Of a DNA stretch of 64,000 nucleotides, positions 1 to 23,100 are shown in pieces. Source of the stretch: Odontesthes bonariensis (Eukaryota; Chordata; Actinopteri; Atheriniformes; Atherinopsidae); NCBI RefSeq assembly GCF_027942865.1, contig NC_134509.1, positions 8,780,254 through 8,844,253 on the forward strand, given 5' to 3'. The translations under genes were made by a program, and so were the position numbers. The notes under the pieces are model-generated. The model was not told the origin of the DNA. It did not search any database and worked only from the letters and a program-made list of their open reading frames with translations. The first letter of the stretch is position 1. Every line of letters starts with the position of its first letter.

Positions 1-461
1 TGAATTGTTGGTCCCTATTGCAAGAGACCGCGATAGAGTATCACACATGGCACCTTGAGGTAGCAGCTTTGCAGCATATCTGCACATTTCACTCACAGAG
101 TTATGAAAGGCATTTTCACAAGACATGGAATCCCACAGTGTGCCTGCCATCTCTATCAGCCGCTATCTCTGTCAGCTGAATTGGTTGGTCTCACAGAACA
201 GCGCACTGCTGACCTTTCCCATAACACACAGATACAGAGCAGAACCATTGCAGAATAACTACAATAAGTTATTCCACATTATTATATTTCATCGAGCAGA
301 AGCAGATTATCTTGTTTACCTGCGCCTAATTGAGTTCATAATGAACAAAGGCACACATGGTGATGAGATTGGATCATATTTTTCCTCGTGATTTTGATGT
401 TTTTTCACTATAATTCTTTCATATGCACGGCCACATACTAATTGAACTGCTGTCTGTCTTG

Positions 462-535
462 GCAATTCAATTCAGTTTTACCTATATAGTGCCAAATCAC
501 AACAAATGTCCTCTCAAGGCACCTCAGAGATAAAG
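462..535 (-). repeat. 3' tail of an L2/Rex-like LINE, antisense
   Basis: Read on the minus strand, a stretch about a fast-falling-off gene-free tail ends in 'GGCACTATATAGGTAAAACTG' followed by AATTGAATTG. This is the same type of ending as the LINE 3' tail at about 19.25-19.30 kb ('GGCGCTATATAAATAAAAAT' then GAATT repeats). Only the tail is visible, so this is a 5'-truncated or decayed copy. Confidence 0.5.
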
Positions 536-559
536 ATAGAGATCTTATATCTCAAGAGT

Positions 560-860
560 AAGCAAAAGAATGTTTTAGAACGGCTGTGCACAGATGCTCC
601 CCAGCCAACCTGATGAAGCTTAAACGATTCTGACAACAAGAATGAGAGAAATTTCCAAAGCAAACGTGTGCCAAGCTTGAAGAAATCCCAAGATGACTTG
701 AAGCTTCTAGTGCTGCCAAAAGTGCTTCAACAAAGTACAAGGTCTGAACATTTGTACAGAAAGGAGTTTTCAGTATTGTATCCTACACACATTTAGAGAA
801 TAAGTCAGTGAAACTGATTTTATTTATTTTTTAATGTAGAGCATTGTGCATAGCTTGATA
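560..860 (+). repeat. Tc1-like DNA transposon 3' end remnant
   Basis: The segment resembles the familiar end of teleost Tc1-like elements. It has the 'TGCTCCCCAGCCAACCTGA' part, then 'GTGCCAAGCTTG', then 'AGTGCTTCAACAAAGTAC', and a T/A-rich stretch after about 810. It contains stops and indels, so it is a fossil. Assignment rests on remembered family sequence, not on a search. Confidence 0.55.
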
Positions 861-1756
861 TGGAAAAATAGCTGAATGTCTTTCAAGATGATTTGGAAAC
901 ATGATAATGTCAGAAAAATGTCCGAAAACCTTCCAGTTGTGTAATGTTGCTCTATAAAACTCCCCTTAATGGCTGCAGGTGCACAGTGATTGAAATAGCT
1001 ATGGACAAAAACCACCAGCTTCCGGCAGATATGAAAATCAATAGCAAGCACAGTTTCGCAGGATGTTTGCTGGGATATCTTCCTCCAGATCGAAGTGTTG
1101 AACAGAGGAGCAGACTGACTGCTGTCATCCACCTGGCAGTGAGCTGACGTTGTGTTTATTCACTCTTTAATAAAGTACACAAGAACAGGATTTTTTTTCA
1201 TATTTCCTAACAAATGGAAGCAAAGATAGATCTTTGAGAGATGTTAAAATAATATCAATTTGTACTAATTACATACATTGACAAAGATAATTTCTTGCGA
1301 ACAGATCCAATTGCTACATCTTAAAAGAGAATAAATACGTAGTCCTGCTTAATTTTTTATAATTTTTCTCCCGACCTCGCTGACTTTTATCTAATTGTTC
1401 AACAACAGATCCAACGATAATTTTCCTTGAATTATTTCTGAATTCCCTCTTAATTATTTAATCAAATTCTCCTGACAAATAAAGCAATGAACAGATTCAC
1501 AACTGATTTTACCAAACCCCAAGCCTACATGAAGTCTTTGTCCATGAAAACATTCTTTCACTTTGATATTTGCTTTTGAAATAATTGATTCCTCTTTTTA
1601 TTTTTTTCTGTACGCTTGTTTTCAAGGCAAAGTTTATCGTTGACTTCATATTTTCCCTTTTTCAGCATTTCGTATGTTGTTGTTTTTTTACAACTTATGT
1701 GTTCATCACAAACTTTAGTGCTTTCTCTCTTTTTTTGTCATTTACTGCTATTTCAT

Positions 1757-1910
1757 TAAGGTCAGAATCAGAATCAGAAAAGATTTTATTGCCAAGTAAT
1801 TTTACATCACAAGGAATTTACCCTGGTCTGTTTGGTGCAATAAAACAAAAAATATAATAATAATAAAATAAAATAATAAAATGTAAAATAATAAAAGGAC
1901 AGACAAATGA
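1757..1910 (+). repeat. Teleost interspersed repeat with an AT-rich tract
   Basis: It begins with a tandem 'TCAGAATCAGAATCAGAA', then 'TTTTATTGCCAAGTAATTTT' and 'CAAGGAATTTACC'. This phrase is a very common interspersed repeat end in fish genomes. It is followed by an A/T-only low-complexity stretch of AATA and AAAT units to about 1.9 kb. No coding part is visible. Confidence 0.45.
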
Positions 1911-3364
1911 AAGGTTGACATAAATTTGTTGGTGTATAATGACAAGAAAAAGATTAGCGTACAAAGAATTGGAATAAAGTTTTGCGGGTTAGACCCAGAT
2001 GCCGCATCAACGTGGAACATGTGACATGATGTACGAGCGGAAAGGCCCGAAGTCTGATGGTGGGCCTCCATCTTTGGCAACTGGAGAAGGTGGGGTTGGG
2101 GAGGCAGTGGGATGGGACGGCAGAAGTCAGATTTTGAAAGGACTGATTGGAGTCTGATTGGCTGTGTGAGACAGGAAGCAGGAAGGACAGACGGCAGTGA
2201 CAGGGAAGCAGTGGCAAGAAAGAGTGAAGGAAATGGATCAGATCTCCCTTGTTGAACTGCCACCAAAGCTTCACTGGTTAATGATGACAAATGACGACCC
2301 TGTGATTGCTATGACCGTCCTAATAATCTGATTGAAAAATGGCACTCACCCATTCAAACTGTATGTAACATTTGTGGTTGATGTGTGCTTCTCCGACAAA
2401 CTCACAATGCAAACAGTGGCACCCAGTGGCAAAAATTTTGTATGAGGCACATCAAGTGTGAGCCTCAAAGATTACAGTTTATCTGATTTTGTGAATGGTC
2501 AGCTGACCTTTGTTCCCAAGTTTTGACACGCTGCCTCTCTGTTTTGGAACAGTTGCTTGTGGGATTTTTTTGTCTTTCTCTCATCCCTGTGGCAATAATT
2601 TGACGGTACCTCTGACAAATGATAGTGTTTTGTCTTTGTCAGCACATTTCCTGGGTGCCTCAGCTCTAACGTTTAATACATGAATTCAAACTAGAGAGAT
2701 TACAAAAATAAACATCAGATTACCTACACAAGATGTCCCTGCTCTCAGAGAGATTTAATGTGGTCAACAGCATGCTTGCAACCTCATTCTCTCAGTTATG
2801 AAAAAAACTGGGGAGAAAAATTATTGTTCCAGTACAAAGTCAGGAAGCTCTTGAAGTTCTCTCCTGCCGCTTGGGTCAGTCAGGATAGACTTCGGATAAG
2901 AATTTCACTGCTATAGCGACAGAGGGCTCAAAATATTCAATCTCCAAGTTGGAAAATTTGAACACAAACACCAAAAGAAGTTGGGTTATATTTTTCAGTG
3001 CCTTGTTTGTTCTGTCATTTTATGTTATTCAAATTGATGTAACCTTGCAATTCAGTATTTCAGCTCTGTTTTTTATCAAAATTTAATCTTGAACTGAGCA
3101 ATTTGCAGTATTTTAGAAGCTTCAAACATTGTGTGTTTGAAAATCTTAATTTGAGAGTAACTAGCCAAAGAAACGGTCACATTTTGTGAATATTGAACAA
3201 TAGAGAAGAAGTGATGCTGTAGGATGAAGCACATGTGCCTTAACCTTATTCTGATACTTACAAAGTACAGTATTTTTATTCCATTACTGCAATCTGTCAG
3301 TGCAGTCTGTCTATGATGTATTCGCTTTCACAAATATCGTCATTTAAATCCAGGATCCAATATT

Positions 3365-3535
3365 ATAGGGGCATCAGGAGATTCAACTGGTTAAACAGGC
3401 ATCCAAACTACAGAGGCTGTTCCTGATGCAGCTTGCTCGGGTTTGAGTCTCAGCCTGAGGCAGTTTGCTGCATGTCATCACCCTTTGTCTCTCTCTCACT
3501 TACCTATCAAACCACTTTCAAATAAAAGACGGTAT
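3365..3535 (+). repeat. tRNA-derived SINE
   Basis: The 5' part resembles a tRNA-derived head, with a degenerate A box near 'AACTGGTTAAACAGGC' and a B-box-like 'CGGGTTTGAGTC'. The body contains 'TTGCTGCATGTCATCACCC' followed by a TCTCTC tract, and it ends with 'CAAATAAAAGAC'. This order is typical of a common teleost SINE. The copy is diverged, and I see no clear target-site duplication. Confidence 0.6.
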
Positions 3536-4411
3536 AACGTTGAAAAGGTCATGATGAGATGTGAAATGAATGCCAACACATGGTGCCAGTAATAGCTCTC
3601 TCATGCTTAACTTTTCATTTTTTCTAACTTTTTCTTTCTCTTTAGAGTATGTCTTCTATCATTATTAATGCTAATATTCAGATCAATCCTCCTTACTCTG
3701 AATGTCTTAACAGGAACTTTTTGATGACTGTTGGCATGAGGCTCTGACCATCTCACATGGAATTTACAAAATATTGTACGTTAATGTAGCTTTCCTGGCT
3801 AATTGAAATCTTTATGCAAACCAGTTATCCTGTTCTGTTCAGGTTTTCAGACTAAGGTGGACATGCAAATGATCAACAGATTGAAGGAACCCAGTTCCTT
3901 GTAAAAAGCTACTGGTGACTGGTTTTAGTGCCAGCTTAAAAGAAAGTGCTACACCTCACCTGATTTATATGTTCAGAGAATGGTTTAACCGAAGAACCTT
4001 CAGGAGGATTGGACAAAGGAAAAATCCTCATCACAGAGTCAGTGATGCTCACATTGAAGAACAAAGCACTATATTTGAAATTGTCCTTTAGGTTGCCATC
4101 CCATCACATCATGTTTCCTGCATCTTAGAGGGTGTGTGCTCAAACTGAACTTAGTCTGAAAACCTAAACCAACTCCAATGGCTGCAGCCTACATATAAAT
4201 GACCAACAGGTACAAAGGAGGGATAGGATTAAAGGCTCAGTCTCTTTTTGAAAAGTGACATAAATATTCAAACCTGTGTATACTCTGCAGATATTTGTTG
4301 GAAACAAAAGCCACGTACAGATTTAATCTTCTGGGTAATGGCAGCAGTCTGTTCTTTTCATCATCAACACATACTCAGACACTACATGCATTCTGACCAA
4401 CTGACTCACAC

Positions 4412-4540
4412 ATGCATTCATCCATTGTCTTTACTTGTTTAATCAAACTCCGGGCCTGAGCCTATCTAGCTGCCATTGGACAAGAGGTAGGGTACACCCT
4501 GGAAAGTTTGCAAGTCTATCAAAGCCCAACACACACCCTT
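4412..4540 (+). repeat. Interspersed repeat fragment, common in fish genomes
   Basis: The stretch starts at 'CATTCATCCATTGTCTTTAC' and includes 'GAGCCTATCTAGCTGCCATT', 'GGACAAGAGGTAGGGTACAC' and 'CCTGGAAAGTTTGCAAGTCT'. This is a degenerate version of a repeat phrase seen across teleost genomes (dimension of 'gagcctatcccagctgtcat' and 'aggcggggtacaccctgga'). No transposase or reverse transcriptase remains, so the class is uncertain. Confidence 0.45.
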
Positions 4541-5187
4541 TTGCGTTTATCTATTTTTTCTCCTAAACATTTCATTTGACTTTAAGACTTGGTTGTTTCG
4601 AGTCAGGTTTTGGTTCGGAAATTGTTCTGGAAAGTTTCTGCTTCAAGGACAGAGGTATGAAACAGGACGTAAGAGTATGAATAACGATTACGGCCAGCAT
4701 CATTTGTAATCAACCATAAAATTAGTACTCAGCCCAAAAGGAATGTTCGTTTTACCATCATTCTGGACAACAGTCGTCTTTATTGATAATTAGTGGTTTC
4801 ATTGGAGACACCAGACAACAGCAAGAAAATCAGAGCAGCACAGAAACACCAAGTGTACCGCAGTGAAGTAAAGAACCCAGAATCATTCGAATGAAATAAA
4901 AACAGGTTAATAAGATTAGCGGGGAAGTCTTAAAGAGCGGCGGTGGGACCTGAAGCCGTTTTGCAGCAGCGACCTCAGATTGCTGTTATAACAAACTAAC
5001 AGTTATTGGCAGAAAACTGTGATGCACACTGTGAAGTATTTGCTGTCAAACCCTATTATGTAAGTACATCTGTGTAGAACCAAATTCAACACTTGTTTAC
5101 CTTCAACTACTGATCTACTTACAAACTTTATAGCAGAGCATTGACACATTTGCATCTGAAATCTGGAAGAGAGAGACTCAAGCTGCT

Positions 5188-5193
5188 TTTATT
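5188..5193 (-). terminator. Candidate crmp1 polyadenylation signal
   Basis: On the minus strand this reads AATAAA, about 780 bases after the crmp1 stop codon. A second minus-strand AATAAA lies at 4779-4784. The sequence alone cannot tell which is used. Confidence 0.35.
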
Positions 5194-5972
5194 GCGGTTA
5201 CAGTAGCATCATAATGAATTAATATGTTTTGAACGTAATAACAGCTGTCCCCGACCACATTGAATGTCATCACATATTTAAAGCATACACTCACGAGTAC
5301 AAGAATACGTTTGTGCTGTTGAAAACAGATGCGGTTTGACAACCATTTTAAGTGCTTCGTCATTGCAAACAATCAAACACAAAGAGTGCAACATGTCAGG
5401 ATTAGTCCATGCAATATGTATAAGTGATCTATTTCAGTCACATAAAATTCTATACAGCAAAAATGTTTAAATCAGATACAGAAAAAAAGATAAATAAAAC
5501 ATTTGATATTTCTTCAACGATCCACCAGATGGTTGAAAAGGAGCACCAAATCTGAGCATAATAGGAAATGGGTGGAGAGGAGGAATAAACCAGAAGTCCT
5601 GCTCAAGAGGAGGGGGAAAAAGGGTTAAAAAACACCGGGTGGTTTTGGGTGCGTGGAGGGGTCAAATGCCAGACCTTTGTACGCTTGTGCATAAGTGTGT
5701 CCTGATAATGACTTTTCTCACAGATTCAAACAACGCTGATGGTGAATTAGACTTTTTTTTTTTCCTGGAGATATCAGTGTGCTTATTTTGAATGACCATA
5801 CCAAAACTGATCAAATCATAACGGTCATCAAAGGGTGTGTCATGATTGTACCAAAAAATACAAAGGAATTCATTCGTACACGTGTGCTCCTACTCTGTCA
5901 TACACATGCATTCGCGCACACACTCAAGAGGTTAAACCCCAGACCAGCCACACTTTGTGCACAGCCACGTGT

Positions 5973-16559
<10,587 letters not shown>

Positions 16560-17904
16560 TATGGCTTCCACGGGAGACTTGAACTTCCCCCAATCTGAAG
16601 CGGCACGGACAATTTTGCTTGTTTCACGTCAAACCGGGTCACAGTCACGCCTTTTCAGGCAAGCGCACTCAGTCGATGCTGTGAGGTGTGAAAAGCGGCT
16701 CCTCTCTTTCCTCTTCATGCACACAAATGATGTAATGTTCCAGTTTTAAACGGGCTGCTGTGTGAACTAATTTCAAACTGTAGCATTCCTGCAGCAGAAC
16801 TACTAAATGAGAGCAAGCCTGCTTTCCTTGTGTGCGTGAGCAGCTCATGCCATCATCGGATTAAAACAACATGTGCCATCTTTTAACCCACATCTGCATG
16901 GGGGCAAGGAGGGGGATGTAAACTGTCAATGAGCTTCATGCGTTAGCTCCCACTGCCACACAATGGGCTCCTCAAAATCTAGAGAGTGGATTTTAGTAAG
17001 TCTAACTGTGCTAAAACTAGTGAGATAGAGTACCCATACACGCTCATGGTATTCCTGTTGATGTGCATCACAGAGGATTAAAATGTTGCTCCAGGCATTA
17101 ACAGATTATTCATTCAATTTTCTTTAGGGATTCAAGTAATGGGTGAAAGAGGCTGAAGCTGGGAAGCGGGTGTCTTTCAGTACTGTGCAGATGGACAGCT
17201 CCAACAGAGCATAATCACAAACACAACATCTGCAATTCAGATTATTTTGAGCACATACACAACTTATGAGGCTAAAATCATTGTCATTAGTTGTATAACA
17301 AGAGGAACAACAGTTTGACCTACTTTCAATGATCATGAATTGTAAGAAAATGATCACAAAGAGCATGAACTCAGTGACTTGATCGCTTCTTAATCACTGG
17401 CTGATTCATTTATGCATAAAATCAATACAACACAGTCACGTATAGCCTATAAGCATATGATTTGAGGCTCATGTAGGGCCATATTATATTATAGCTTTTC
17501 CCAACATCTCAGTGATCGGTCTCCATGCCAACTGAGGCCATATGTCAGAGACATTCTCGATTAAGTGTAGGCCCACATTGCTTTTGACCTGGAACCTCAT
17601 AGTATCCCTTTATAGAGATAGCACAATAACAGCACATACAGCCTATTCAGACATCAGTCACCAACTATTTCAAAGCTTTTTTTTTTTTCATTTCAGTTAT
17701 CTTGCTTTGATCATGTATCTCCAAAATACATTTTACTTGAAGTCTTGTGGTTTGTTCAGATTTTTTTTCACATGCACTTTTCAGAGGCTTTCTTATTGCA
17801 CACACTTGTTCAGTCTTTTTCTAATTGTACCGTCATGGACTTTCACATTTATCATGCTAACTGAGGCCTGGCAAGTCTACATTAATCGCGGCTTCTCTGA
17901 GCAT

Positions 17905-18195
17905 TGTTTGGTCTGACCTTGGGGTGAACTTGCTGGGATGTCCAACTGTCTTGAATGTTTTCTACTTGTAAATAATCTTTCTCACCAATGAATAATGGAC
18001 TCCAAGTTGTTTTGAAATGGTCTTAGAACCCTCCCCATGTTGACGGGCAGCAATAATTGCTTGTTGAGTTTCACTGCTGATGGCTTTCCTCTTTTGCATC
18101 ATGTTAACACACATCTAAATACTCCAGAACAGTGAACTACCCAAACATCTGCTTTTATAAAGGTGATCACACTCACTGAGGCTCAATTAATAAAG
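17905..18195 (-). repeat. Tc1-like transposase N-terminal fragment, antisense
   Basis: Minus-strand translation gives the DNA-binding start of a fish Tc1 transposase: KRKAISSETQQAIIAARQ, then SKTISKQLGVHYSLVRKII, then KTFKTVGHPSKFTPRSD, with an in-frame stop before KTFKTV. The upstream part (minus strand) is the 5' non-coding region, with 'GAGTGTGATCACC' also present in similar form in the copy at about 22.0 kb. Only the N-terminal third is left. A LINE fragment abuts its 5' side. Confidence 0.7.
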
Positions 18196-18214
18196 GAAAT
18201 TTGATAAGAAGCAC

Positions 18215-19297
18215 CTTGTTGATACTTTCCCTTTTCATTCCAGCGTTAAGGATATACTTGTACTTTTTCTCACATTGCTTTTTATCTTTTGACTCGCACA
18301 TAAACAGGTTTCTAGGACTGCCTTCTTTCATCTTCGTAATATTGTTAAAATCAGGAACATCTTGTCTCAGAGTGATGCAGAAAAACTAGTCCATGCATGT
18401 GTTACTTCAAGATTGGACTACTGCAATTCTTTATTATTGGGCTGTCCCACATATTCTCTGAAAAGCCTTCAGGTGATCCAAAATGCTGCAGCCAGAGTTC
18501 TGATGAGAACTAACAGGAGAGATCATATTTCTCCAGTTTTAGCTTCTCTTCATTGGCTCCCTGTTAAATTCAGAATAGAATTTAAGATTCTTCTCCTTAC
18601 ATATAAAGCTCTTAATGAACGAGCTCCATCATATCTTAAAGATCTCATTGTAAGATATTTTCCTAACAGAGCACTTCGTTCCCAAACTGCAGGTTTACTT
18701 GAGGTTCCCAGAGTTTCTAAAAGTAGAATGGGAGGCAGAGCCTTCAGTCATCAGGCCCCTCTATTGTGGAATAAGCTGCCAGTAAATGTCCGGGAAGCAG
18801 ACACCCTTTCCACTTTTAAGACCAGGCTTAAAACTTTCCTTTTTGATAAAGCTTACAGTTAGGGATGGCTCAGGTGATCCTGAAACATCCCATAGTTAAG
18901 CTGTTATAGGCCCAGACTGCTGGGGGGCCTCATCTGTCACACCTTTCCTCACTTTACTCTTTTTTTCCCCTGTTGAATTTCTCAAATGACATTATGTATA
19001 TGTGACATTATTGTGGTCATTAACTCGTGTTTCCCTGTTCCAACAGATATCCTTTGAATGGTGTTACAGTGCCCCCCCCCCCCCAAAAAAAAAAAGTGAA
19101 ACAAAGTTTCAGTGCAACCTGTTGGTTTCAATTATTTTTGAATTTGCTCTATATGAACGAATTGGATTATTTTATGAATAATTATGATTACAATTAATTG
19201 AATTCCAATTGGCTTGAATTGGACTTTATTATCTAAGTGCCTTGATGACATTTGTTGTATTTGGCGCTATATAAATAAAAATGAATTGAATTGAATT
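18215..19297 (+). repeat. 5'-truncated L2/Rex-like LINE, reverse transcriptase C-terminus
   Basis: An open frame at 18362-18862 encodes the C-terminal part of a non-LTR retrotransposon polymerase. It has '[12 protein letters not shown]', 'LHWLPVKFRIEFKILLLTYK' and 'LLWNKLPVNVREADTLSTFK'. In-frame similarity extends upstream to about 18.28 kb. The 3' UTR contains a C14-A11 homopolymer junction near 19.07-19.10 kb and ends with 'GGCGCTATATAAATAAAAAT' followed by GAATT repeats, the tail expected for this clade. There is no RT catalytic core, so it is a dead, 5'-truncated insertion. Confidence 0.75.
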
Positions 19298-19439
19298 GCC
19301 GCTGCATTTTTTGGCTACGTTTTTTTCTCTCTACGTTTTTTATTTTCTTTTGATACAAAGTTGTCCACACAGTTTTATAACGCAAACATGAGCACCAATC
19401 AGATAAGTTACTGTTTTGATGGGCGGTAATTACTGCCCA

Positions 19440-19637
19440 TAACGGGGAGACTATTTTAAGAAGGCGGGTCACCAAGTTGTGGCGTTGTTTATAGACCAGA
19501 GTTTGACTGCGACAAGTGTGCGTCTTTGGTTTCGTGGAGTCGCCTACGGACGGGAACCCTGGAATGGAATACAACTTATAATTTCAACAGGATTATTGTG
19601 GGACTGTCCAGGAGAAATCCGCCCATTCAGATTTCAA
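19440..19637 (+). other. wfs1: Probable non-coding first exon of wfs1
   Basis: The coding exon of wfs1 begins right after an acceptor at 20116, only 5 bases before its ATG, so an upstream non-coding exon is needed. A consensus donor (CAA|GTAAGT) at 19637/19638 after a moderately GC-rich stretch is the best candidate. The start of this exon is a guess. Confidence 0.4.
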
Positions 19638-20121
19638 GTAAGTTTGCTTTATGATTTTTTTTTTTTTCATTTAGCGCTGTCGTTAATGTGCCAGTTTAAC
19701 TATCTTTCAGTTCACAGATCCCCGTGCACTGGCGCTATTTCTGTGTCTGCATGGGCAGAACCGTTTACCCAAAGCGATCTTTTATGGCATACTTTTCTTC
19801 GAAACAGGATTTGTTAAATAAATGTTCCTGCAGCAATGCGTATTTGCCACAATTTTGTTAACTTCACACTTTTGCAATTATATAATGGTTTTTTATTTTT
19901 TTTTTTTATTATTATTATATCACAAATAACAGTCTTAACTAACTATATTTGTTTCGTTTTCAAAACTCTCTGTCTCTCAAAGAGAGTGCATCATGTTTTA
20001 TGACTTTATCATCTTTGTCTGACTATACTTCAATACTTTGAACTTGATATCTCTGCAGTGTTTGGTTCTCATGGACTTATATGAAAAGTTACTCACCCCA
20101 TTTTTTTTTATTTCAGGAGAG

Positions 20122-23100
20122 ATGGAGAAGAATTTCCCATCAACACCCACTGCTGTCAACGCACAGGAGCCATGCTCTGTCCTGGAGGGACCCGCTTGTG
20201 CCTCCTCCTCCGGACAAATTCCTCCTTCACTCGGGTCCAGTAGCCCCTCTGCTGCTCCATCTCAGCATGACAAATCACTGTCTTCATTTGATCCTAGGAA
20301 ATTACAAGATTCATCTCAGCCATCCACACATACCATCTCTAGACCCTCGGTAGACCCTCTCCCGTCTTTAGATAAGTCAGAGGCCATACCCCCTGCAGTA
20401 TCTTCTGAGTCCACATCTCAAGTGGTTTCCTCCAAACCTCCCACCCCTCTGCCAAACAAGGCATCCTTCCTTACATCTTCTAAGGTCTCGACCCCTAAAT
20501 TGTCCAAAACGTGTTCCTCTCCCGAGCTCAGATCTGCAGCCTTTAACACCGAGATAGATCGCCCTTCTTCCTCTGCAGTTGATGCGCCTGCCGCCACAAA
20601 ACGCACCTTTGCTTCTGTGGCCAAGCGGGTGGTAATGCAGGAAAGACTTAGAAAAGCAGAGGAAGAGGATGCCGATGAGGATGGTGAGGACGCCTTCACT
20701 TTGAGTTAAAGATGAAATGACAGATTTGGAGTTTTAAGTTACTGCTGTGGTGAGGTGGTAAGCCTGGTGGTTTGTATTAGGTTGTCTTTCCACATGTAGC
20801 AGAGCAGCACAAACATCAGTTAATGGGCCGAAATGAGTCGAAAATCATTTCAGCTATTTGGGTTCCATTGGAAAACAACTTGAGCTGTACTTTTGTGGGA
20901 AAAAATGCACGTTGAAATAATTAGCCGTGTAGTTTATGCAGCCCTGTGTTGCTCATCGGGCCAATCTGTGAATGCTTTGTGTTTAAATAGATTGCACAGA
21001 TAATCTTTGCAAACAACACCTTGTTACAAGGACAAGCAGGTGAGGAGCACATGCAGACAGTTTTGCAGAAACAAGCCAGTCTGTTACTTTGGTCCAGACT
21101 GAAAAACCTCATCAACTATGAGACAAACTGCCATCAAATTTGAACCAAAGCTGTCGTTTGACATTTACAGTTTCCCTTTTTAATGAATTGCCAGAGCAAC
21201 TGTTGGATTTGAACATTTTGGCAGAGATATCTAATTCCCAGGTCATTTATCTTACTAACTTTGGCAATACAGCAGAGGCTCTTTTTCCCTGGTGTGACAT
21301 AGATGTCTATCTATATTTTCTATTAAGCCATCAGAGTAACTGGCATGATTCATTTTTCATTTAAACTTTGTGATCTTTAACTGACACTATATTTCAGAGC
21401 TACTGGAAGGGAAACTTACAGCAGTTGACGATACTGCTGTGCATGAGAGATGGTGACATTTAAAGTGACCCTTTTGCTTAAAGGAGACTGGAGATAGAAA
21501 CCGTTTCAAAGGTTTATGCAATCAACAAGTATCTTGGTGTTGCTTGACCTCTTGGGGTCTTGTCGCAGATTGCTTGTATAAGCAGGCACATGCTAAATGT
21601 TAAAAACGCACATGCTCTTGCATCTACCGCTCCTATGAAATTTTTGCTCTCTTCAAGTTACAAGATATGTGTCAGTTGGGATTTACTCACCATAGGCTGT
21701 AAATTCAATAAGTTAATCATAAAAAAAAAATCAGTACTCAGTTGCATTGCTTCTCCAGTCAGGTGAAGACCAAAGAACAGTTGCTTTCTGTTCACAGATT
21801 ATGCATCGTAGAGCATCATCTGGTCTTTATCAGGCCTTCAAATTATGAATATAAAACCTCAGATGAACAACAACACATGACATGTTACATGGTGTGATTA
21901 TTTAACAAAAAATAAGTCAAAATGCAGAAGCAGTGTGTGGAAAAAACTAAGTAACCCCTTATTGCTTCCATAAATATTTAAATGTGTTGGATTAATTGAT
22001 CATCAGCAAATGTGATCACCTCTATAAAAACCTGTTTGAGCATTCAGGTGTGTATCAACAACATGCTAATGAGGAAAGACATCAGCAATGATGTTAGAGA
22101 AGCAATTGTTGCTTCCCATCAATCTGGGAAGCGTTATTTGGTTATTTCCAAACAGTTGCATTTTTGTAAGGCGAGAAAGATTTTTCACAAGTGGAAAACA
22201 TTCAAGACAGTGGACGTCCCAGCGAGGTCATCCCTAGGACAGACTATCCAGGTCTCAGTTAGCAGTACAACAAGAAAAAGGTTGCAAGTAGAAAGCCTTT
22301 TCTCTCTTAAAAAAAGGAACATGGCAACAGTATTAGGTTTGAAAAGTTGCATCTGAACAAACCTCAAGACTTCTGAAACCTTGTTCTTTGGACATACAAG
22401 ACCAATGTGGAAATGTTTGATGGAAGCTGTCTCTTCCCTGAAAAGTGCCCATGTGGTATTCCTTCATGAGGACAGATACAGACAATTATTATGTTTAAAG
22501 AAGATGCAACCTCTTTTGATCGTGAAAGCAAGTGCATGTGAAGAGTAAAATTAGTAACAGTGATGGCTGCATTGTAAAAACAATCTTTTTTACTCCCATC
22601 TATGATTGTTTTCTAATCCTACCAAGGTAGTTCTTATTACTAACCCTAACCAAGTAATATAATTGTATAAAGCCAACCAGAAGTAATAAAGTTTCATCAT
22701 AACATGTTGTGCTTATAACCAATACAACCAGCAAAATGGTGTCCACAAAGGTGAATGTCACATTGTAAAAATAATGTATTTCAGCCCTAACCATGATTAG
22801 GTTTAACCTAATCAAGTGACGTCTATACTTTTAAAAAAAACAACTGTTTAGATGACAAAAAAGCTTTAGTAAGCTTTTTTGTTGTTACATGTTGTTGTTA
22901 AACATAATAGTATCAATCTCATGTTATTCAAATTCCCATGTCCTAAAACGCAGTTGGCTTCCTAAAAGTTTAGAATAATGTCTGCTCTAATGTAGAGATG
23001 GTCATAAGAGTCATATTTCCCTTCTGTCTCTTATAGCGGTGATACTTTACAGAATGCCAAAATGAGCCATGTAGAGTATGTAGAGGTTTGGTGATAATGG

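Larger units (their letters stand above)
1..5187. other. Intergenic region downstream of crmp1, no gene recognised
   Basis: All open frames here are short, lack recognisable protein similarity and do not join through plausible splice sites. The stretch is AT-rich and holds decayed repeats listed separately (LINE tail near 0.5 kb, Tc1 end near 0.6-0.86 kb, an AT-rich repeat near 1.8 kb, a SINE near 3.4 kb, another repeat near 4.4 kb). Between them (about 0.9-1.75, 1.9-3.36 and 3.54-4.4 kb) I see nothing I can name. The 4.5-5.2 kb part may belong to a longer crmp1 3' UTR. Confidence 0.6.
16560..19440. other. Intergenic region between divergent crmp1 and wfs1
   Basis: About 2.9 kb separate the two 5' ends. 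No exon of JAKMIP1, which lies between these genes in human, is recognisable. From 16.56 to 17.9 kb I see no repeat or gene that I can name. The rest is a Tc1 fragment and a LINE 3' end, listed separately. Both promoters should lie in the flanks of this interval, but no specific element can be supported. Confidence 0.6.

Noticed and set aside
19072-19097. C14 followed by A11 as a special structure
   Set aside because: It lies within the 3' UTR of the LINE fragment and is a homopolymer junction open to slippage or assembly error. No function can be argued.
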